From NCBI GenBank assembly GCA_963630635.1, contig CAVGOA010000075.1, positions 1-8,242 of the forward strand: 8,242 bases of DNA, read 5' to 3'. Positions 1-6,778 of the stretch are shown here, in pieces; the first letter of the stretch is position 1, and each line of letters opens with the position of its first letter. The DNA is from Paratractidigestivibacter sp963630635. Lineage in GTDB: Bacteria; Actinomycetota; Coriobacteriia; Coriobacteriales; Atopobiaceae. The position numbers and the translations under genes were made by a program. A model generated the notes under the pieces. It was not told the origin of the DNA and did not search any database. It was given only the letters and a program-made list of their open reading frames with translations.

Positions 1-18
1 GTCTACACCTTTGCCAGT

Positions 19-1536
19 ATGGAGCAAAGCCTCTATCACCTGCTTGCCGCCACCGCTGCCCGCACGCCCAACGCCGTGGCCATCGTGGACGACTGGGGTC
101 GCAAGACCACCTTTGCCCAGCTTTTGGCCCATGTCGATGATCTGGCCGGTCTTCTCGCCCATGACGTTCATGTGTCTCGTGGCAATCGCGTGGGGTTGCT
201 CATGCACGCCGACATGGAGTTTGCCGTCGCTCTTTTTGCCATCTCTAAGGTGGGGGCAACCTGCGTGCCGGTACCTACTAAGTACCGCGTTCCCGAGGTT
301 GTCTCGCTTATGCAGGCAGCCGATCTCACGGCGCTGGTGGCCGGCGAGGAGTTTGCCTCTTGGCTGCCGTCTTTGCCGCTTCGCCCGTCCGAGATTGTCT
401 TGACCCACGATGTTGAGAACGGCTATGGCTTTGCCGCCGCAGCCGGTTTTGCGCCCGCAGCCACCGCGCGCGGCGAGCTTGCCGATACGGCGATCATGAT
501 GTTTACCAGTGGGACCACCTCGGCCGCGAAGGGCGTGTGCCTTTCTAACGCCAACGTGATTCATGCTGCTATGGTCTACCAGCGCCTTATGGGCACAACG
601 CCCTACGACAGCTGCTTGATTCCCATCCCCATCTACCACGTGACAGGCCTTATTGCCCTTCTCATCCAGTTTGTCTACGTGGGCGCCACCACCTACCTGC
701 ACCGCATCTTTGACGCGCGACGTGTCCTGGCGTGCGTGAGAGACAAGAACATTACTTACCTGCACGGCTCGCCTACCTCGTTTGCCGAGCTCTTGCCCCT
801 GCGTGGAGAGTTCCCGGCGCTGCCCAGCGTGCGCTGCATGCTGTCGGGCTCTAGCTACGAACCCATTAGCGCCATGCGTGCCTTCCACGATTGGATGCCC
901 CAGGCCAGCTTCCAGGTAGTCTATGGCATGACCGAGACGGCCAGCCCCGCCCTGCTCTTTCCGCACGACTCGCCCACGTCGATTTTTGCGGGCGCTACAG
1001 GAAAGCCCGTACCGGGTGTGGATGCCAAGATCGTTGACGACGAGGGACACGAGGTCGCCTGGGGCGATACCGGTGAGCTTCTCCTGCGCGGCGCCTGTGT
1101 GACCAGCGGTTATTTTCGCCACGAGGGCGCAGAGATTGAGGCCGACGGTTGGTTGCACACCGGTGACGTCGCCTACTCCAATCAAGAGGGCATGGTCTGG
1201 GTTGTTGACCGCAAGAAGGACATGATCAACCGCGGCGGCGAGAAGGTCTGGTGCTCTTCTTTGGAAGAAGTCCTGTGCGAGGTTACCGGTGTGTCCGAGG
1301 CCTGTGTGGCGGGGATCCCCGATGAGCTTTACGGCGAGGTCCCGGTGGCCGCGATTGTGCGCAGTGCTGGCTCGGCCGTGCAAGCAAAGGACATCCAGGC
1401 TGCTCTCTCTACCCGCATTGCCCACTTCAAGATTCCCGTGCACTTCGTCTTTGTAGAGAAGATCCCACAGACCAAGGGCGACAAACCCGACCGCAATGCT
1501 GTTCGTGACGCTGTTCTCGACAGCCTTGAGAGCTAG
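19..1536 (+). CDS. Acyl-CoA ligase, class I adenylate-forming (AMP-binding) enzyme; 5' end uncertain
   Basis: Activates a carboxylic acid to its acyl-CoA through an acyl-adenylate, using ATP and CoA; probably cytosolic. Numbering from the ATG at base 19 gives 505 residues, close to the usual 500-550. Visible family motifs are the phosphate-binding loop TSGTTSAAKG (163-172), YGMTE (302-306), the ribose-binding Asp in WLHTGD (D383), the hinge DRKKD (397-401) followed by GGEKV (406-410), and a C-terminal Lys (K489) in IPQTKGDK, where the common Gly before the Lys is Asp. The acid is not readable from sequence; short- or medium-chain, or aromatic, acids are all possible. The frame stays open to base 1 and no Shine-Dalgarno site lies in the 18 bases before this ATG, so the real start may be upstream of the window. 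The stop is 21 bases before the CoA-transferase, consistent with one operon. Family call is firm; substrate is unknown. Confidence 0.9.
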   Translation: MEQSLYHLLAATAARTPNAVAIVDDWGRKTTFAQLLAHVDDLAGLLAHDVHVSRGNRVGLLMHADMEFAVALFAISKVGATCVPVPTKYRVPEVVSLMQAADLTALVAGEEFASWLPSLPLRPSEIVLTHDVENGYGFAAAAGFAPAATARGELADTAIMMFTSGTTSAAKGVCLSNANVIHAAMVYQRLMGTTPYDSCLIPIPIYHVTGLIALLIQFVYVGATTYLHRIFDARRVLACVRDKNITYLHGSPTSFAELLPLRGEFPALPSVRCMLSGSSYEPISAMRAFHDWMPQASFQVVYGMTETASPALLFPHDSPTSIFAGATGKPVPGVDAKIVDDEGHEVAWGDTGELLLRGACVTSGYFRHEGAEIEADGWLHTGDVAYSNQEGMVWVVDRKKDMINRGGEKVWCSSLEEVLCEVTGVSEACVAGIPDELYGEVPVAAIVRSAGSAVQAKDIQAALSTRIAHFKIPVHFVFVEKIPQTKGDKPDRNAVRDAVLDSLES

Positions 1537-1557
1537 ACCAGAAAGGATACGACGAGC

Positions 1558-3153
1558 ATGGCATCAAAGTCATTGAAGGCGAACTTCGTCACGCCCGAGG
1601 AAGTGGCCGCGGGCATCGAGGACGGCCAGACCATTTGCACCATCGCGATGACGTTGGTCTCTGCCTCTGAGTCCAACCTCAAGGCCATCGAGCGGCGTTT
1701 TCTTGAGACGGGCCACCCCCGCAACCTGACGCTGCTTCACTCGTGCGGTCAGTCTGACCGCCAGCGCGGCATCCAGCACCTGGCCCACGAGGGCCTGGTC
1801 ACCCGCATCATCGGCTCGCACTGGGGCCTGCAGCCCAAGTGGATGGACATGATCGCCAACAACCAGGTTGAGGCCTACTGCATGCCGCAGGGCCAGATCG
1901 CCCAGCTCTACCGCTCGATGGCCTGCGGTCTTCCCGGCAAGATGAGCAAGGTGGGCCTGGGAACCTTCATTGACCCGCGCATCGAGGGCGGCAAGATGAA
2001 CGAGCGCACCAAGCCCCTGCCCAATATCTCCGAGATTATCGAGATCCATGGCGAAGAATACATGTTCTACCACGAGGTGCCCATTGACGTCTGCTTTATT
2101 CGCGGCACCGTCTGCGACGAGATGGGCAACCTCACCACTACCGATGAGGCCATGAAGCTCGAGGTCTTCAACGCGGTTCTCGCCACCAAGCGCTACGGCG
2201 GTAAGGTCGTGGCCCAGGTTCGCGAGGTCGCCGAGACGGGCACTATCAACCCCAAGGACGTGACGGTTCCCGGCGTCTTTATCGATCAGGTTGTGGTGTG
2301 CCCCAACCCAGAAGAAGACCACCGTATGACGTCTTCTATCTACTTCGACCCCTCTTATGTGGGTAAGCTTCGCGTGCCGATGTCTGCCGTTGAGCCGGCG
2401 CCTTTCAATGAGCGCAAGTTCATCGCTCGCCGCGGCTGTCAAGAGCTTTATCCCGGCTGCGTGGTCAACTTGGGCACTGGCATCCCCAACGATATGGTTG
2501 GCCGCGTCTGCGCCGAGGAGGGTCTCTCGGACAAGGTCATGATTACTGTCGAGAGCGGTATCTATGGCGGCGTTCAACTGGGCGGCATTGACTTTGGCAT
2601 TGGCCAGAACCTTCTTGCCATGGTGAGCCACCCCGAGCAGTTTGACTACTACGACGGCGCGGGTGTCGACGTGACCTACATGGGCATGGGCGAGCTGGAC
2701 GGCGAGGGCAACGTCAATTCCACCAAGATGGGGCCGCGCTGCGCGGGTGCCGGCGGTTTTGTCGACATCACGCAAAACGCCAAGACAGTCGTCTTCTTGG
2801 GCACTTTTACCGCAAAGGGGGCCAAATACTCCTTTGAGGATGGCAAGCTCACGATTTTGCAGGAAGGCGCCATCAAGAAGATGGTCTCGTGCGTGGGCCA
2901 GCTGTCCTTTAACGGTCCGGCCGCCCGCAAGAAAGGCCAGCGTGTGGTGGTCGTGACTGAGCGAGCTGTCTTTGAACTGGCGCCCGAGGGCGTCGTCTTG
3001 ACCGAGATTGCGCCCGGAGTCGACTTGCAAACGCAGGTGCTGGACATGATGGACTTCGAGCCCATCGTGAGTCACGACCTCAAAGAGATGGACACGAGCC
3101 TCTTTGTGCAGGACGGCCCGTCGGGTCTTCTCGCCGACTTTGAGGCCAAGTAG
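1558..3153 (+). CDS. Acetate/propionate CoA-transferase, Pct/YdiF type (fused alpha-beta family I)
   Basis: Moves CoA between an acyl-CoA and a free acid, typically acetate, through a glutamyl-CoA thioester on the enzyme. The 531 residues match the length of E. coli YdiF and are near that of clostridial propionate CoA-transferase (Pct). Two Rossmann-like CoA-transferase halves are fused: roughly 1-280 (alpha) and 290-531 (beta). In the beta half, NLGTGIP (304-310) is the oxyanion-hole glycine motif, and E332 in VESGIYGG sits where the catalytic Glu of this family lies. The stretches FDYYDGAGVD, ITQNAK, GTFTAKG and EIAPGVDLQTQ are, from memory, strongly Pct-like. An AAAGGA ribosome site at 1542-1547 lies 10 bases before the ATG. 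Members accept short acyl groups (acetate, propionate, butyrate, lactate, 3-hydroxybutyrate); which is natural here is not visible. With Hbd and thiolase following, a C4 or 3-hydroxy acid is the best guess. Confidence 0.93.
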   Translation: MASKSLKANFVTPEEVAAGIEDGQTICTIAMTLVSASESNLKAIERRFLETGHPRNLTLLHSCGQSDRQRGIQHLAHEGLVTRIIGSHWGLQPKWMDMIANNQVEAYCMPQGQIAQLYRSMACGLPGKMSKVGLGTFIDPRIEGGKMNERTKPLPNISEIIEIHGEEYMFYHEVPIDVCFIRGTVCDEMGNLTTTDEAMKLEVFNAVLATKRYGGKVVAQVREVAETGTINPKDVTVPGVFIDQVVVCPNPEEDHRMTSSIYFDPSYVGKLRVPMSAVEPAPFNERKFIARRGCQELYPGCVVNLGTGIPNDMVGRVCAEEGLSDKVMITVESGIYGGVQLGGIDFGIGQNLLAMVSHPEQFDYYDGAGVDVTYMGMGELDGEGNVNSTKMGPRCAGAGGFVDITQNAKTVVFLGTFTAKGAKYSFEDGKLTILQEGAIKKMVSCVGQLSFNGPAARKKGQRVVVVTERAVFELAPEGVVLTEIAPGVDLQTQVLDMMDFEPIVSHDLKEMDTSLFVQDGPSGLLADFEAK

Positions 3154-3254
3154 GGCAACCGCGCGGGGTTTGGAGTGTGTCCGGGGCCAACAAGAAGCTT
3201 TGGTACCTGGGTGTTTATACACGTTGGATTTGATTTTGCGTGAAGGGATTTGCA
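3154..3254 (+). other. 101-base intergenic gap between CoA-transferase and hbd
   Basis: This is the longest gap inside the five-gene cluster. The first half is GC-rich and shows no strong hairpin followed by Ts, so there is no intrinsic terminator. The second half (about 3211-3240) is locally AT-rich and contains TATACA at 3216-3221, which matches four of six bases of a sigma-70 type -10 box. No credible -35 box sits 16-18 bases upstream of it. A short GTGT/ACAC inverted repeat spans 3211-3222. The gap may carry an internal promoter or RNA processing site, but nothing decisive is visible. Confidence 0.3.
3242..3248 (+). promoter_or_regulatory. Ribosome binding site deciding the hbd start
   Basis: GAAGGGA lies 6 bases before the ATG at 3255, ideal spacing. 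An in-frame GTG at 3240 overlaps this site and has no ribosome site of its own at the right distance, so the ATG is preferred and five N-terminal residues of the longer reading are dropped. Confidence 0.75.
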
Positions 3255-4109
3255 ATGGATAACGTCAAGGTAGCGGTTATTGGCAGCGGTCTTATGGGAG
3301 GCGGCATCGCGCAGGCCTGCGCCCAGGCAGGCTTTACCGTGGTCAACATCGACATCGCCCAGGAGCCGCTGGATAAGGCCCAGGCTCTGGTGGGCAAGCT
3401 GCTGCAGAAGAAGGTCGATAAGGGCAAGATGGCCGTCGACGAGCGCCAGACTATTCTCGACCGCCTGACCTACAGCACCGATTACGCCTCGCTCGCGGGC
3501 GCCAAGTTCATCATCGAGGCTGTGCCCGAGCGCTTGGACTTCAAGCAGTCCACCTTCCAGAAGATGGACGAGTTTGCCGATGATGATGCCGTTCTTCTCA
3601 CCAACACCTCGGGCATCAGCATCGACCAGATCGCGGCTTCCACCAAGCGTCCAGAGTCGGTCCTGGGCCTGCATTTCTTCTATCCCGCGCCCGTGATGAA
3701 GCTTGTCGAGATTATCCGCGGCGAGAAGACCTCGGACGAGGCCGCGGCCAAGACCCACGAGTTTGCCGAGGCCATTGGCAAGACGTCGGTCGACGCGCCC
3801 AATACCCCGGGCTTCATCGTCAACCGCGTGATCAACCCCTACGAGAACATGGGTGCCTGGCTGGTCTCTGAAGGTGTGGCCGCTGCCGACGTGGACACCG
3901 CGATGAAGCTGGCCTGTAACCACCCCATGGGACCCTGCGAGCTTATGGACTTTGCAGGTATCGACGTGGTCTACGCGTCCCTCATGAACCTCTACGAGGG
4001 CTTTGACCACGATGAGCTGTACCGCCCGGCCCCCGTCTTCAAGGAGCTCATCGACGCGGGCAACCTGGGCCGCAAGACCGGCAAGGGTTTCTACGACTAC
4101 AGCGAGTAG
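3255..4109 (+). CDS. hbd: 3-hydroxybutyryl-CoA dehydrogenase
   Basis: Interconverts acetoacetyl-CoA (or other 3-ketoacyl-CoA) and the 3-hydroxyacyl-CoA with NAD(P)H in the cytosol. With the ATG start it has 284 residues, the size of the stand-alone clostridial Hbd (about 282), not of the long bifunctional FadB type. The N-terminal Rossmann fold begins immediately with VAVIGSGLMGGGIAQA (about 6-21). The catalytic set seen in the family is in place: S119 in NTSG, H140 in LHFFYP, E152 in KLVEI and N190 in NTPGFIVNR. The C-terminal dimerisation domain follows (about 190-284), ending in GRKTGKGFYDY, a family hallmark. It lies 67 bases before the thiolase start, and these two enzymes catalyse adjacent steps. 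Direction (synthesis or oxidation) and NADH versus NADPH preference cannot be read with confidence. No neighbouring enoyl-CoA hydratase is present in the window. Confidence 0.95.
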   Translation: MDNVKVAVIGSGLMGGGIAQACAQAGFTVVNIDIAQEPLDKAQALVGKLLQKKVDKGKMAVDERQTILDRLTYSTDYASLAGAKFIIEAVPERLDFKQSTFQKMDEFADDDAVLLTNTSGISIDQIAASTKRPESVLGLHFFYPAPVMKLVEIIRGEKTSDEAAAKTHEFAEAIGKTSVDAPNTPGFIVNRVINPYENMGAWLVSEGVAAADVDTAMKLACNHPMGPCELMDFAGIDVVYASLMNLYEGFDHDELYRPAPVFKELIDAGNLGRKTGKGFYDYSE

Positions 4110-4164
4110 ATTGCGGGTTTTGTTTGTACCACAAGCCATCTACCAGGCATTCATTTGAGTGAAC

Positions 4165-4170
4165 AAGGAG
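4165..4170 (+). promoter_or_regulatory. Ribosome binding site deciding the thiolase start
   Basis: AAGGAG lies 6 bases before the ATG at 4177. An in-frame GTG at 4159 sits just upstream of this site and would add six residues (MNKENS) made from the ribosome site itself, so the ATG is the better start. Confidence 0.75.
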
Positions 4171-4176
4171 AATTCC

Positions 4177-5394
4177 ATGAGCAACAAGAAGTTCGAGAAC
4201 TCACCTGACGACATTGTCATCGTCTCTGGCGCCCGCACCGCGGTGGGTAAGTTTGGCGGTAGCCTTAAGACCGTCTCGGCCATCGATATGGGCGCCCTGG
4301 TTGTTGCCGAGGCCGTCAAACGCGCGGGCATCGAGCCTGCCGTCGTGGACGAGTGTATCATCGGCCAGGTGGGCTCTTGGGGCGAGAACGGCTTCTTGGC
4401 ACGCGCCATCAGCCTTAAGGCCGGCCTTCCAAACGAGACCTGCGCTTACTCGGTCAACCGCCAGTGCGGCTCTGGCCTGCAGTCCATTGCCGATGCCGTG
4501 CTTGAGATCAAGGCTGGCCAGTCCGAGGTCGTTGTTGCTGGCGGTGCCGAGTCCCTCTCACAGCTGCCTTACTACGTGCCGAGCGCCCGCTGGGGTGCCC
4601 GCATGGGCCACAAGCAGTTTGAGGACGGCGTCATCGATATCCTGACCTGGCCTCTTGATATGTCGCACAATGGCATTACTGCCGAGAACGTAGCAAAGAA
4701 GTTCAACGTCTCACGCGAGGAGCAGGATGCTTTTGCCGCCCAGTCTCAGCAGCGTGCCTGCAAGGCTGTGGCTGAGGGCGTCTTTGCCGACGAGATTGTT
4801 CCCGTCGAGATCAAGGGCCGCAAGGGGGCCGTTACCGTCTTCGACACCGACGAGAATCCCCGCGAGGGCGTCACCGCCGAAAGTCTGGCGCGCCTGAAGC
4901 CCTGCTTTGTGACCGACGGCACCGGTACCGTGACCGCCGCTAACTCCTCGTCTTTGAACGACGCCGCGGCCGCCGTGGTCGTCATGACCCGCGCCAAGGC
5001 CCAGGAGCTGGGATGCACCCCCATGGTCTGCATCCGCGATTACGCCGTCGCCGGTTACGAGGCCTCCCTCATGGGCTATTCTCCGTACTTCTCGTCCAAG
5101 AAACTGGCGCAGAAGCTGGACATTGACCTTACTACCATCGACTTCTTCGAGATCAACGAGGCCTTTGCCTCCCAGGCTTTTGCCGTGTCGCGCGACCTGG
5201 GCCTGGACCCCGAGAAGGTCAATATCTACGGCGGCGGCATCTCTATTGGCCACCCCATTGGCGCCACGGGCACCATCTTGGCCATCAAGTGCGCCTATGA
5301 GCTGGCTCAGCGCCACCCCGAGAAGCAAGACGCCATGGTCTCGATGTGCATCGGCGGCGGCCAGGGCATTTCGATGTACTTTACCAAGGAGTAG
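4177..5394 (+). CDS. Acetyl-CoA C-acetyltransferase (thiolase)
   Basis: Condenses two acetyl-CoA to acetoacetyl-CoA, or cleaves 3-ketoacyl-CoA in the reverse direction; cytosolic, normally a tetramer. It has 405 residues, slightly longer than the usual 390-395 because of a short polar N-terminal extension before IVIVSGARTAVGKFGG. The nucleophile is C97 in NRQCGSG. N327 in NEAFA, H359 in GGGISIGHPIGATG and the second active-site cysteine C391 in MCIGGGQG complete the thiolase active site. GATG replaces the more common GASG, as in some related thiolases. Being next to Hbd argues for a biosynthetic short-chain thiolase (ThlA/AtoB type) over a long-chain FadA, but chain-length preference is inferred. 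The following gene starts 81 bases after the stop, and no terminator is visible in that gap. Confidence 0.94.
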   Translation: MSNKKFENSPDDIVIVSGARTAVGKFGGSLKTVSAIDMGALVVAEAVKRAGIEPAVVDECIIGQVGSWGENGFLARAISLKAGLPNETCAYSVNRQCGSGLQSIADAVLEIKAGQSEVVVAGGAESLSQLPYYVPSARWGARMGHKQFEDGVIDILTWPLDMSHNGITAENVAKKFNVSREEQDAFAAQSQQRACKAVAEGVFADEIVPVEIKGRKGAVTVFDTDENPREGVTAESLARLKPCFVTDGTGTVTAANSSSLNDAAAAVVVMTRAKAQELGCTPMVCIRDYAVAGYEASLMGYSPYFSSKKLAQKLDIDLTTIDFFEINEAFASQAFAVSRDLGLDPEKVNIYGGGISIGHPIGATGTILAIKCAYELAQRHPEKQDAMVSMCIGGGQGISMYFTKE

Positions 5395-5475
5395 CTCCTG
5401 GCACGTGGCGTTGGGTCTTTTCGCCGCGCCATGCCGGGTTACGAAGAGCGAAGATTGAGAAAGGAAGCTCTTACT

Positions 5476-6666
5476 ATGGTCAACTTTGAGTATCTCGTTC
5501 CCACCAAGATCGTTTTTGGCAAGGACACCGAGAAGGAGGCTGGACGCCTGATCAAGGAGTTCGGCGGTCACAAGGCCCTTATCCACTGGGGCGGCGATTA
5601 CGTGCGTACCACCGGTCTTCTCGCCCGCGTCGAGGAGGGCCTGGACGCCGCCGGTATTGAGTACGTCGAGCTTGATGGCGTTGTTCCCAACCCGCGTCTG
5701 TCGCTGGTCAAGAAGGGCGTCGAGCTTTGCAAGGCGGAGGGCGTCGACTTCATCCTGCCTATCGGCGGCGGCTCGGCTATCGACTCTTCCAAGGCCATCG
5801 CTTACGGCCTGGCAAACGACTTCGAGCTTGAGGACCTGTTTCTGGGCAAGGTGAGCACCGATAAGATCGCTAAGATCGGCGCGATTTCGACCTTGGCCGG
5901 CACTGGCTCCGAGACCTCCAACTCGGCGGTCATCAATATCGATACCCTGGGCGATAAGATGCTCAAGCGCTCGTACAACCACGAGTGCGCCCGTCCGCTG
6001 TTTGCCATCATGAACCCCGAGCTTACCTACTCGCTGCCGCCTTTCCAGACTGCGGCCCCCGGCGCCGACATCATGATGCACACTATGGAGCGCTACTTCA
6101 CCACCGAGCAGCATGTTGAGCTCTCTGACGAGCTGGCCGAGGGCCTTATGCGCACCGTCAAGACCTTTGTCCCCGAGGCGTTGGCCAACCCCACGAGTTA
6201 TCCCGCTCGCGCTAACCTGCTGCTTGCGGGTGCCAAGTCCCACGACGGCTTGACCGGCCTGGGTCGCGTGGGCGACTTTGCCTGCCATGCCATCGAGCAT
6301 GAGATTGGTGCCATGTTTGACGTTGCGCACGGTGCCGGCCTTACCGCCATTTGGTCCAGCTGGGCCAAGTACGTTATCGACGTCGACCCCGAGCGCTTTG
6401 CTCAGTTTGCCGTCAACGTCTGGGGCGTTCAGAACGACTATCACGATCCCAAGGCCACTGGCCTGCGCGGCATCGAAGCTTGGGACCAGTGGTGCCACTC
6501 CATTAACCTGCCTACCAGCCTGACCGAGTTGGGCGTCGACCCCACGCCCGAGCAGATTCACGAGATGGCCCAGGGCGCGGTGGACGCTCGCGGCGGCGAC
6601 CACGCCGGCGCTTTCATGCAGCTGCACGTCGAGGACATCGAGAAAATCCTCGAGGCTGCGCGCTAA
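5476..6666 (+). CDS. Iron-containing alcohol dehydrogenase, butanol dehydrogenase (BdhA/YqhD) type
   Basis: Reduces an aldehyde to its alcohol, or the reverse, with NAD(P)H and a bound divalent metal. The 396 residues match group III iron ADHs (about 390). The N-terminus FEYLVPTKIVFG is the typical opening. GGGSAID (97-103) binds the dinucleotide. Metal ligands expected from YqhD are all present: D198 and H202 in ADIMMH, H271 in CHAIEHE and H285 in VAHGAGL, with the 14-residue spacing of the last pair kept; H275 is the additional conserved histidine. I use ATG 5476, with AAGGA at 5461-5465 ten bases upstream. An in-frame ATG at 5431 would add 15 residues poor in family likeness (PGYEERRLRKEALT). 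It closes the enzyme cluster and is followed by a strong terminator. Substrate is not certain: butanal, another aldehyde, or an aldehyde acid are possible. No acylating aldehyde dehydrogenase lies beside it. Confidence 0.92.
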   Translation: MVNFEYLVPTKIVFGKDTEKEAGRLIKEFGGHKALIHWGGDYVRTTGLLARVEEGLDAAGIEYVELDGVVPNPRLSLVKKGVELCKAEGVDFILPIGGGSAIDSSKAIAYGLANDFELEDLFLGKVSTDKIAKIGAISTLAGTGSETSNSAVINIDTLGDKMLKRSYNHECARPLFAIMNPELTYSLPPFQTAAPGADIMMHTMERYFTTEQHVELSDELAEGLMRTVKTFVPEALANPTSYPARANLLLAGAKSHDGLTGLGRVGDFACHAIEHEIGAMFDVAHGAGLTAIWSSWAKYVIDVDPERFAQFAVNVWGVQNDYHDPKATGLRGIEAWDQWCHSINLPTSLTELGVDPTPEQIHEMAQGAVDARGGDHAGAFMQLHVEDIEKILEAAR

Positions 6667-6713
6667 GCCGACTCGGCGTTTGTAGCCGTCTACCTGCTTG
6701 TTGTTAAGCAATG

Positions 6714-6748
6714 CGCGGGGCTGCCCCTGGCGGTGGCCCCGCGTTTTT
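6714..6748 (+). terminator. Intrinsic terminator ending the enzyme cluster
   Basis: An inverted repeat pairs 6714-6725 with 6732-6743. The first eight pairs are perfect GC pairs, followed by two G-T wobbles and two further GC pairs, with a 6-base loop. TTTTT follows directly at 6744-6748. It begins 47 bases after the alcohol dehydrogenase stop. A weaker hairpin (TGCTT at 6695-6699 with AAGCA at 6706-6710) lies just upstream. The MFS ribosome site begins only 14 bases after the T run. Confidence 0.88.
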
Positions 6749-6761
6749 ATTGTCGCGAGCT

Positions 6762-6768
6762 GGAAGGG
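6762..6768 (+). promoter_or_regulatory. Ribosome binding site of the MFS gene
   Basis: GGAAGGG lies 10 bases before GTG 6779 and 13 before the adjacent in-frame TTG 6782. Earlier in-frame starts, such as TTG 6698, would place coding sequence through the terminator hairpin and add a non-membrane N-terminus unlike the family, so they are rejected. Confidence 0.65.
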
Positions 6769-6778
6769 TCGTTGCCTC

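Noticed and set aside
1570..3255. Minus-strand open frame of 561 codons opposite the CoA-transferase
   Set aside because: Same antisense artefact; the + strand gene has the full family sequence, and the antisense product resembles no family I know.
3072..4139. Minus-strand open frame of 355 codons opposite hbd
   Set aside because: Antisense to a full-length, motif-complete dehydrogenase; no ribosome site or domain supports it.
4711..6711. Long minus-strand open frame of 666 codons opposite the thiolase and alcohol dehydrogenase genes
   Set aside because: It lies antisense to two genes with complete catalytic motifs, its translation is low in complexity (rich in G, A, V, L, H) with no recognisable domain, and such frames arise naturally opposite high-GC genes that avoid certain codons.
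6698..6778. Longer N-terminus for the transporter starting at TTG 6698
   Set aside because: It would translate through the terminator hairpin, lacks a ribosome site, and adds residues unlike OFA-type proteins; GGAAGGG at 6762-6768 points to GTG 6779 or TTG 6782.
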